Source of the DNA: Methyloceanibacter methanicus
GTDB taxonomy: Bacteria; Pseudomonadota; Alphaproteobacteria; Rhizobiales; Methyloligellaceae
DNA: 64,000 nucleotides
Direction of reading: 5' to 3'
Assembly (NCBI RefSeq): GCF_001723285.1
Contig: NZ_LPWG01000014.1
Span: 248,001 to 312,000, forward strand
In this document: piece after piece, positions 7,918 through 15,083 of the stretch
Layout: the number at the start of each line of letters is the position of its first letter
How positions within the stretch are numbered: position 1 is the first letter of the stretch
Notes under the pieces: generated by a model
Databases searched by the model: none
What the model saw: only the letters and a program-made list of their open reading frames with translations
What the model was told of the DNA's origin: nothing
Translations under genes and position numbers: made by a program

Positions 7918-8544
7918 TCAGAGATCGCTTTCGGAGACCATCAGCGCGGCGTCGTTTGGGTCGCGGTGGATGTCGAGGTCGAGGCTGTGGGCAAGCTGGA
8001 GCATGGGCCCGTTCTCAGAATGGATCGTGCCCCAGATATGGGTGTAGCCCATCTCGCGTGCCGCGGCGAAGACGAGCTCCAGCGCCTGGTGGGCAAGGCC
8101 GAGCCCTTCCGCCTCCGGGCGGAGCGTCACGGAGTATTCGGCGGTTCTGCCGTCCCGGCTGCCGGTGATGCGCGCGCCGCCCAGGATCTCGCCTTCGAGC
8201 GGCCCGTCGCCTTCCAGCACGATGCACAGGTCGCGCTCGGGGTCGGGCATGCAGAAGTCGCGCGCCATGTCTTCGGAGAGGTGCGGCAGGTGATGGAGCA
8301 CGCGGAACCACCGGCCCCGGTCCGTCATGGCGTCGTAGCAGCGCATGAGCGCGCCGGCGTCCGTCTCGTTGATGGGCCGGGCGAGATGGGGATGGCCGTC
8401 CTTACCGGCGATGGTCACCTTGCGGCGGATGAGCCGGTCCCGCAACGGGGAGAACGGCCGCGCAGGGTCGATCCCGGCGTGCGGGGCGATTTGAGCCGCG
8501 TGGCGCGCCTGAATGGCTTGGCTGGTCTGGTGGGCTTGGCCCAT
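7918..8544 (-). CDS. GNAT-family N-acetyltransferase
   Basis: 208 residues. The N-terminal 50 are low-complexity and variable. From about residue 50 a GNAT fold follows: HPHLARPINETDAGALMRCY opens the first strand and helix, ITGSRDGRTAEYSVTLRPEA forms the core strands, and GLGLAHQALELVFAAAREMG supplies the acetyl-CoA pyrophosphate-binding loop and helix, followed by GYTHIWGTIHSENGPML. The arrangement resembles the acetyltransferase domain found alone or fused in protein acetyltransferases of alphaproteobacteria. The acceptor is unknown. It is transcribed towards repeat copies 2-5, with copies 6-8 upstream of its start region. Start chosen at ATG 8544; a later start cannot be excluded. Confidence 0.75.
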   Translation of the reverse strand: MGQAHQTSQAIQARHAAQIAPHAGIDPARPFSPLRDRLIRRKVTIAGKDGHPHLARPINETDAGALMRCYDAMTDRGRWFRVLHHLPHLSEDMARDFCMPDPERDLCIVLEGDGPLEGEILGGARITGSRDGRTAEYSVTLRPEAEGLGLAHQALELVFAAAREMGYTHIWGTIHSENGPMLQLAHSLDLDIHRDPNDAALMVSESDL

Positions 8545-8753
8545 GGATTTACGCTCTGGTCTGTTGGTTCTCGTGAAAGCCTCTTAACAGAGGCCCTCTG
8601 GCCGACCTTGGCGCCGTTCCCTTGCGTTGTGCCGCCGATTCGCTCGGCTGTTGCTATGAGAGATAGGCATAGCTTGAGCAAAAGCCATGGCCGGATGGTG
8701 AAGTTTTTGCGGCGCGGGAAGCGGCGTATTGCCTCATGCCTTCAGGGTCTTAC

Positions 8754-8861
8754 GCCCTCAAGCAGCCGCTAGGCGGTAGGGCGAAAGATCCTGCCCTCAA
8801 GCAGCGCGAAGCGCGGTAGGGCGAACGATCATGCCCTCAAGCAGCCGCTAGGCGGTAGGGC
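8754..8861. repeat. Hairpin repeat cluster, copies 6-8
   Basis: Three copies at 8754-8782, 8793-8822 and 8833-8861, separated by ten bases (GAAAGATCCT, GAACGATCAT). All have the outer stem GCCCT/AGGGC. Copies 6 and 8 have the inner CCGCTAGGCGG, while copy 7 has GCGCGAAGCGC, showing that inner and outer stems are exchanged as modules. They lie between the divergent acetyltransferase and cyclase genes. The rest of the gap 8545-8922 shows nothing else. Confidence 0.8.
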
Positions 8862-8922
8862 GAACGAAAATGTGACGCGCCGCCCCGATGCAGACACTTG
8901 GATGCATGATAAGGTCCGCCTC

Positions 8923-10218
8923 ATGAGCGATGTCTTGATTCAGGATACCGCAGATGGCGCGCAGCCTGTGGCGGGGGCGCTGGACACCGATGCGTGCGTG
9001 TCCGGTCAGATCGCCGATGCGATCATCGCGTCGGGTCTGACGGACCGGCCCGTGGGCGATCTCATCGAGCAGGTGATGGGCCGGCTTGTGGCGGCGGGCG
9101 TGCCCTTGGCGCGGATGATGGTGGGCTTTCGCATTCTCCATCCGCTCTTCGACGGCATGACCATCGCCTGGACGGACGAGCACGGCGTGGAGGTCGAATA
9201 TTTCCAGGCGCTGAACGAGGACAATCCGGATTTCACGCTGAGCCCGTTCTACTGGATGATGAAGGAGCAGGTGGAGCAACTGCCGCTGCGGCTCGACCGG
9301 GACGCGATGGTCGATAAGTTTCCGCTGCTGCAGCGCCTGCGCGGAGAGGGCTTCACCGGCTATTTCGCCCGCGTGGTGTCCTTCGGGAACAAGCCCATTG
9401 AAGTCGGCACCAATGACGGGCTCGCGCTGTCCTGGTCGACCAAGTCGCCGTCCGGGTTCTCCGCGCGGGACATCTCGATCATGCAGCAGATCCTGGCGCC
9501 GCTGTCCTTGGCGCTGCGGGTTATGATCAAGGATCAGATCGCCCGGAACACGCTCAACGCGTTTCACGGGCCGCTCGTGGGCGAACGCATCCTGTCCGGC
9601 ACGATCAAGCGTGGCGATGGTGAACGGCTCGCCGCCGCGCTGTGGTACAGCGATCTGCGGAACTCGACGGGGCTGGCCGATCAGCTCTCCGTGGAGGGCT
9701 TCCTCGAACTGCTGAACGTCTATTTCGACTGCGCGGCCGGCGCCGTGATCGAGGAGGGCGGCCAAGTCCTCGATATCGTGGGCGATGCGATCCTGGCTTT
9801 CTTTCCGGCGGATACGGCCGGCGAAGAGGCGGCCGCCACGGCCGCGTTGCGCGCGGCGCTCAAGGCGCAAGAGCGGTTGGCCGCGGCCAAGGCGAGGTCC
9901 TGCAAATGCGCCGCGGAGATCAATTTCGGCGTCGGCGTTCATTTCGGCGATGTGGTGTTCGGCAATGCGGGCACGCCCGAGCGTCTGAAATTCGGCGTCA
10001 TCGGCCGAGCCGTGAACGAGGTCGCCCGGACCCAGGACATGTCGAAACTCCTGGGCCAGCCCATCGTGGCGACGGACCAGGTGGTGCGCCGCACGCGCCC
10101 CGAGGCAGGCCTGCGGCTCAACGACATGGGCCTGCACGATTTGCGGGGCATTCCGGCAGCGAAGCGGCTTTGGGCGCTGCGGCATAATGCCGGAATCGCG
10201 CCCGCCAATGGCGCGTAG
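8923..10218 (+). CDS. Class III adenylate/guanylate cyclase
   Basis: 431 residues from ATG 8923. The N-terminal half (to about residue 240) is an uncharacterised sensory-type region without membrane segments. The C-terminal half is a class III cyclase domain: first metal-binding Asp in LWYSDLRNST, second in VGDAILAFFPAD, then FGVGVHFGDVVFGNAG and KFGVIGRAVNEVARTQ, whose Asn and Arg are transition-state residues. It would make cAMP or cGMP; the base-selecting positions do not settle which. GTG 8872 and ATG 8902 are in frame, but AAGG eight bases before 8923 favours that start. It stands alone, downstream of repeat copies 6-8. Confidence 0.85.
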   Translation: MSDVLIQDTADGAQPVAGALDTDACVSGQIADAIIASGLTDRPVGDLIEQVMGRLVAAGVPLARMMVGFRILHPLFDGMTIAWTDEHGVEVEYFQALNEDNPDFTLSPFYWMMKEQVEQLPLRLDRDAMVDKFPLLQRLRGEGFTGYFARVVSFGNKPIEVGTNDGLALSWSTKSPSGFSARDISIMQQILAPLSLALRVMIKDQIARNTLNAFHGPLVGERILSGTIKRGDGERLAAALWYSDLRNSTGLADQLSVEGFLELLNVYFDCAAGAVIEEGGQVLDIVGDAILAFFPADTAGEEAAATAALRAALKAQERLAAAKARSCKCAAEINFGVGVHFGDVVFGNAGTPERLKFGVIGRAVNEVARTQDMSKLLGQPIVATDQVVRRTRPEAGLRLNDMGLHDLRGIPAAKRLWALRHNAGIAPANGA

Positions 10219-10285
10219 CGCGGAGATTTTGAGCCCCATACGCCAGACTGCGGGTAGAAAATCGCAGATTCGCGCGGATGTTGCG

Positions 10286-10314
10286 TTGCAACACTTCGGC
10301 ACTTGCTCTATATC
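10286..10314 (+). promoter_or_regulatory. Candidate promoter for panD
   Basis: TTGCAA at 10286-10291 and TATATC at 10309-10314 are separated by 17 bases. It lies about 65 bases upstream of the panD start in an otherwise empty 163-base gap. Confidence 0.4.
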
Positions 10315-10381
10315 CACAGGCAAGAGAGAGGCCCCGAGTTGGGCCTGCTTGGGATTCGTATAGGAATCTTGGGGCGAACAC

Positions 10382-10738
10382 GTGTTCCTGACCATGTTGA
10401 AGGCCAAGCTGCACCGCGCCACGGTGACCGGTGCCGATATGCATTACGAAGGCTCGATCGGGATCGATCGGGACCTGCTAGATGCGTCCGGCATCCTGCC
10501 CCATGAGCAGGTGGACGTGCTGAACATCAACACCGGCGCGCGCTTCACCACCTACGCCATCGAGGCCCCGCGCGGCTCGTCCGAAATCGCCGTCAATGGC
10601 GCCGCGGCCCGCCTTGTGCAGAAAGGCGACAAGGTCATCATCGTCGCGTACTGCCAGATCCCGGCCGAAGAGGCGCGCAACTACCACCCGAGCGTGGTGT
10701 TGCTGGGCGAGGGCAACGAGATCGTCTCGAAGTCTTGA
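10382..10738 (+). CDS. panD: Aspartate 1-decarboxylase proenzyme
   Basis: Converts L-aspartate to beta-alanine for pantothenate and coenzyme A synthesis. 118 residues, normal for PanD. The self-cleavage Gly-Ser lies in the conserved [10 protein letters not shown] (residues 20-29), producing the pyruvoyl group from the Ser; the catalytic Tyr lies in [12 protein letters not shown] and the C-terminal [10 protein letters not shown] strand is present. The start is GTG 10382 because [11 protein letters not shown] matches the family opening in length; ATG 10394 would truncate it. Monocistronic, cytoplasmic. Confidence 0.96.
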   Translation: MFLTMLKAKLHRATVTGADMHYEGSIGIDRDLLDASGILPHEQVDVLNINTGARFTTYAIEAPRGSSEIAVNGAAARLVQKGDKVIIVAYCQIPAEEARNYHPSVVLLGEGNEIVSKS

Positions 10739-10759
10739 GGCCGCGTCGGCGCTAAGCGC

Positions 10760-12827
10760 CTACAATCCAAATGGATACGTCTCGTCAGGCCCATGCGGAT
10801 GGGCTTGTGGCCGCGCGGCGACGGCCTCGGTCTCCGTGAACCAAATCCACGCGTCGAACTGCTTGGAGAGTTCGGCCTGGAAATAATGCGAGAGCAACTC
10901 CGTCTCCGGCCGTAGATGACCCCGATGGCGCGCTCCAACATCGGTTCGGCCAGCGCCTCGCGAACGCTCGCCTTCTGGCCCGGACCCGTTTCGAGAAAGA
11001 ACGCATCGATCCCTGCATCACGTGCGCGACCCTCGTAGGAGTCCGCGCGGGCCGTCCGCACACGTTTGATCTCCATGGGCTCGTCCCAATTGGACGCTGC
11101 CGCAACCGTGCCCCGATCCGTGCCGAAACCGATCAGCGCGCAGTCCTCGCCGAAGCGCGCGCGGGCCAACTGGCCGATGTTCAATTCGCCGCGAACCTGA
11201 CCCATTTCGGTGAACTCCGCATCGCCGATATGGGAATTGTGCGCCCAGACCACGGCCTTCGAGTCGGGGCCGCGATGCTCGAGCACGCGCCCCAGCGTTT
11301 CGAACATGTGCTGGTCGCGCAAATTCCATGAGCGCGCGCTGCCGTAATACATCATGCGATAATATTGCTCGGCGGCCACCACGATACGGGCGTTTTGCTC
11401 GGCGTTGAAGAAGGCGCTGCCGTCGCGGGAGAGGTAGCCGAGACGCTTCTTCAAGAGGTCAATCAGCGCGTCGGCCACGGGCTTCTCGCATTGGGCATAG
11501 CCCTGCGAAAGAGCCATCCGGCCATAGCGCGCCGGGTCCGACCGGAACGGCGCAAGGCAGCCATAGCGCTCGCGGGCGATGCGCGCCGTTTGAGGATCGA
11601 TGTCGTCCAGATAGTTGAGCACCGCGCTGATCGATGTCGCGAGGCTATACACATCGAGCCCATAGAAGCCGCGCGCCGGTCGGGGTCGGCGATGGTCTCG
11701 TTGACGGCTTTCAGCCGCCGGAGGAAATCGTTGACCTGCCCGTTCCGCCACATCCACGCAGGGAAGCGCGTAAACGCGCCGGACGGAACTTCGGGCCGGG
11801 GAAGACCCCTGACGAAGGCGTCGTAGACCGATGCATCCGGCCAGTCCGCCTCGACGGCAACGATGTTGAAGCCGTGCCGCGCAACGAGCATCTCCGTGAT
11901 CCGCGCGCGCGCGTCGTAGAACTCGGCGGTGCCGTGGGTCGCCTCGCCAAGGAGCACGACCCTGTGATGGGCGAAGCGCTCCGCGAGCGCGGTGAGCTCC
12001 GTGAGGTCGCCAAACGGCTCGGCGGCGCTGGCCATCACGTGGCTCAGGCTCGTACGCAGATCGTCGGCGCGTGCTGAAGGGATTTGCAGCCCATTGGCAA
12101 AGCCCGACGCCTCGGCGTCGATATTGGTTTCCGCCTTCGGCTGCTCGGGGGCGCTCCAGCCTTCTTCTCCGATGAGCGGCACGAAGGCCACGCCGCCATG
12201 GTCCTCTTCCTCGAATGTGTCCTCGCCCGTTCGGCGCACGCGCACCAAGCGCTGCTGCACGTCTTGGCCCACGGGAATGACGAGCCGTCCGCCAATCGCG
12301 AGCTGCCGTTTCAGGGCCTCCGGAACCTTCGGGCCGCCGGCCGACACGATAATGGCGTCGAAGGGCGCTGCCTCGGGCCATCCCTTGGTGCCGTCGCCGC
12401 AAATGATCTCCACATTGTCGTAGCCGAGCCTCACCTCTCGTTCCCGTGCAAGGTTGGCGAGCTCCTCATGGCGCTCGATCGCGTAGACGGAAGAGGCGAT
12501 GCGGCTCATTACGGCCGCGGCGTAACCTGAGCCGGCCCCCACCTCGAGCACGGTGTCTCCGGGACGGACCTCGGCCAGCTCGATCATCCGGGCGACGATA
12601 TAGGGCTGGGAAATGGTTTGCCCGGCCGCGATGGGCAGCGGTGCGTCCTCGTAGGCGAACTCCAACAGCGGCTCCGATACGAAGACTTCGCGCGGCACCT
12701 TCGCCATCGCCCCGAGCACGTGGGCATCAACGATTCCCCGCGCCTCGAGATGGCGGGTGACCATCAAGGCGCGATCATGGGCGTGAATGTCTTCCTCGCC
12801 CGGCGATCTTCCAAGAGCGGATGTCAT
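10760..12827 (-). CDS. pcm: Protein-L-isoaspartate methyltransferase fused to erythromycin-esterase domain (two one-base frameshifts)
   Basis: A two-domain protein of about 689 residues once two breaks are repaired. Residues 1-215 are a PCMT domain (FAYEDAPLPIAAGQTISQPY; SAM motif VLEVGAGSGYAAAV) that repairs isoaspartyl residues. Residues 250-689 are an erythromycin-esterase-family domain (VVLLGEATHGTAEFYDA, VVWAHNSHIGDAEFTEMG) whose natural substrate in such fusions is unclear. The frame breaks near 11668-11675, where RRA should run into GFYGLDVYSL, and near 10907-10913, where IGVIY should run into PETELLSHYFQAELSKQFD. The 2068-base span is two short of 690 codons, so both behave as single deletions. 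Convergent with panD. Confidence 0.85.
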
Positions 12828-12928
12828 AGAAAAATACAGTACACGATCCTGCGGGGCTCAGCTTTGATTCGGATCAGAGAGCGTCGGCGTCGGCCTTGCC
12901 AGAAGAGGGGGACCGGTCCGGGCGAGCC

Positions 12929-13641
12929 CTATCTCAGTTCCCACGTGACCCGGATTTTGGCTTCCACGGACAACGTTCCGCCCTCGACCGGGACCGGGCT
13001 GGATTCGGCCATCATGGTCGCAGCCCGGGCCTTGTAGGGACGCGGGGTCATGCCGTCCTCCTCGGTAATGGTCACAACCGGGCCGAGTTCCACGCCGGCC
13101 GCGTCGGCGTAGAGCCTGGCATTGTCGCTGGCGTTGCGCATGGCGAGCTTCCGGGCCTCGTCCTTGAGCTTCTCGGGCTCCGCGATGTCGAAGCCGATCG
13201 AGCCGACCTGGTTCGCGCCGGCCTGCACCACCTTGTCCAAGACGTCCCCGAGCTTCTTGGTGTCGCGCACGGTGATGTGGACCTGATTGCTGACCCGGTA
13301 CCCCGTGATGAAGGCGGCCTGCCCATCCTTCTTCTGCTCGTAGACAGGCGACACGGCGAAGTTCGTCGTCTGAATGTCTTTCGGCTCGATCCCCGCTTCC
13401 TTCAGCGTGCCGACGACCTCGGTCATTGCCTGCGTGTTCTTCGAGAGCGCTGCTTGGGCGGTTTGGCCTCGGAGGTCACGCCCGTCGTAATGCTGACGAT
13501 GTCCGGCGCGGCCCTCACAGTGCCGGACGCGGCGAGCGAGATCGTCCGTTTGGCGGGTTCGGCCGTCGCGGACAGGGGCAGGGATGCGGCGAGGATGGCG
13601 AGCGCAGGCAGGGCGATGCGAAGAGCGGCGGCGCGGGGCAT
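12929..13641 (-). CDS. SIMPL domain (DUF541) periplasmic protein (one-base frameshift)
   Basis: A secreted DUF541/SIMPL protein of about 237 residues. ATG 13641 opens a signal peptide (MPRAAALRIALPALAILAAS, cleaved after SATA), then RTISLAASGTVRAAPDIVSI, the conserved first strand. The frame breaks at about 13458-13463 (GAGGCCAAACCGCC needs one more base) and continues ALSKNTQAMTEVVGTLKEAG to VEAKIRVTWELR and TAG at 12929. The family has been linked to oxidative-stress tolerance in some bacteria, but no biochemical role can be stated here. The span is one base short of 238 codons. Confidence 0.85.
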
Positions 13642-13815
13642 TGGGGTCTCCAGGTTCTTCGGGTTGGTCCTCGAATTTGGGGCCCATAAGGAATCTGTTA
13701 TGAGGCGGAATTGTGAGTTGCAGCAGAAACCTCTAAAAGGCGAGGCTTCCATCGACGGCGACGTGTTCGCTCCGGATGGTGTCGTCTGGACTATCATCCG
13801 TCCTTTGCGCATTGG

Positions 13816-13892
13816 GGGCCCGTAGCTCAATTGGTTAGAGCCGGCGGCTCATAACCGTCTGGTTGCTGGTTCGAGTCCAGCCGGGCCCACCA
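13816..13892 (+). tRNA. tRNA with CAT anticodon (annotate as tRNA-Met; possibly lysidine tRNA-Ile2)
   Basis: A complete 77-base tRNA: acceptor GGGCCCG pairs with CGGGCCC, the D-arm is GCTCAATTGGTTAGAGC, the anticodon loop CTCATAA has CAT at 13850-13852, the T-loop is GTTCGAGTC and CCA is encoded. The T-arm and variable region (TGGTTGCTGGTTCGAGTCC) look more like the CAT tRNA that becomes isoleucine-specific after lysidine modification than like initiator tRNA; elongator Met is the alternative. Its 3' 45 bases form the left attachment core of the integrated element. Confidence 0.93.
13848..13892 (+). other. attL core (tRNA 3' part)
   Basis: 45 bases starting at the anticodon loop (CTCATAACC...) and running to the encoded CCA. 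They are identical to 26286-26330. Crossover within the anticodon-loop-to-3'-end segment is typical of tyrosine recombinases that use tRNA genes and leaves the tRNA intact. Confidence 0.9.
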
Positions 13893-14021
13893 ACGATTTC
13901 AATGTGTTAGGAGAATCCGGGATCGGGGCGCGTCGGGCCGGGGCAGCGCCGGGGCAACAAGGTTCAGATTTGACCCACGGTTCAGCGACGTGCCGGATCA
14001 GATCAGGGGAGGGATGCCGTC

Positions 14022-14270
14022 ATGACGAGGGGCACGACACGGACCGGAACAGGATCAGAAGAGGTCGAACGGCTCGCGGAGCGGATCGACGGCATGATCC
14101 GCGAGCACTGCGATATGGAAGACGCCTCAGAGGCTGAGGCGAGGGCCGTGGCGCACGGACTGATCCAGGGCTACATCGGGCCGGACCACAAGGTCATCGC
14201 TATGAGGGATTTCTATTCCGCGCTGGTCCAGGCGCTGCAGGAACAGCGCGCGCGGGTCGTGACGAGATGA
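14022..14270 (+). CDS. Hypothetical protein in integrated element
   Basis: 82 residues, hydrophilic and helical (VERLAERIDGMIREHCDMED, then ASEAEARAVAHGLIQGYIG), no membrane segment, no recognised domain. A good ribosome site (GGGAGGG) ends eight bases before ATG 14022. It is the only convincing plus-strand gene in the element and lies right beside attL, the place where accessory cargo of satellites and prophages often sits. No function is proposed. Confidence 0.55.
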   Translation: MTRGTTRTGTGSEEVERLAERIDGMIREHCDMEDASEAEARAVAHGLIQGYIGPDHKVIAMRDFYSALVQALQEQRARVVTR

Positions 14271-14403
14271 GATCGATCTAGGAGGCGGGGTGCGGAGCCG
14301 TCGCCGCACAGTACCAAGAAACAAAACGACGGCCCCGCCATGCTAAACCCAAGCCCGACTTATGTGGTGATGGATCGAGCGGGCCGCAACGCTCCGCGCT
14401 CGC

Positions 14404-14640
14404 TCAGGCCGCCCTTTTCGTCTCGTTCGGATAGAGGGCGATGTGGAGTTTTTCGGTTTCAGCCACGACGCGCCTGAGAAGGTAGCTCACCGCCCCAGTT
14501 CCTGCCGTGCCATCGATCCGGTCGGCAAGACCTGTTCCGAACCACGCATCGTCAAGCGCGGCCACCGCGTCGTCCAGGTCAGACATGGCGTCCCTTGCGG
14601 TTTCGAGACGCGCTTCTGTGATATTGGGGTCGTTGGTCAT
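14404..14640 (-). CDS. Hypothetical small helical protein in integrated element
   Basis: 78 residues, acidic helical protein (TEARLETARDAMSDLDDAVA, then ALDDAWFGTGLADRIDG) with no recognised domain. AAAGGAAG precedes ATG 14640 at good spacing. It lies downstream of the tape-measure gene on the same strand, separated by about 440 bases, so it could be a separately transcribed late or cargo gene. Confidence 0.55.
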   Translation of the reverse strand: MTNDPNITEARLETARDAMSDLDDAVAALDDAWFGTGLADRIDGTAGTGAVSYLLRRVVAETEKLHIALYPNETKRAA

Positions 14641-15083
14641 CGCGGCGCTTCCTTTCAGTGCTGCGTTGTCAAGTACCGGCCGGGCGTGTCAGGCGCACGG
14701 CCGGTGCGAACGTGTCGCTTGGGAAGCGTTGCACGTTTTTAGGTCCGGCGGAATTGCCAGAAATCTGGCCACCTGGCGACACGGTTAACGGACCTTGGGC
14801 GGTCCGGGACCCCGGAACGGGGCGCTTGTCAGGCTGCCTCAAAACCATCCCGCATTTTTTAAGGGCTGTCCGAAAACCGCCTGATCCGTGTTGCGGGCCG
14901 GGCCGGTCCAAGCTATCCTGATCGCCCCGGCCCCTTCTTACCGCGCCAGGACAACGGCTGATCACACAGCCCCTAAGGCCCGTGCCCCGCGCTCGGGCCT
15001 TTTCCTTGGCCCTGATCCGCCGACTCCGTGCCCCCTTAACGTTTCCGCCTTCCGGCGGGCGCGTCCCGCGCGTGTCGTCTCGC
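14641..15083. other. Non-coding gap below tape-measure gene
   Basis: 443 bases without a convincing gene. It contains a T-tailed hairpin at 14975-15003 and stretches of GC-rich palindromic sequence (GGTCCGG...CCGGACC types around 14740-14815). No promoter is clear. Confidence 0.4.
14975..15003 (+). terminator. Possible intrinsic terminator
   Basis: AAGGCCCG and CGGGCCTT form a stem around CGCGCT-type loop sequence, followed by TTT on the plus strand. It could end plus-strand transcription from the 14022 gene or from outside the element before it invades the oppositely oriented tail genes. The T-run is short. Confidence 0.3.
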
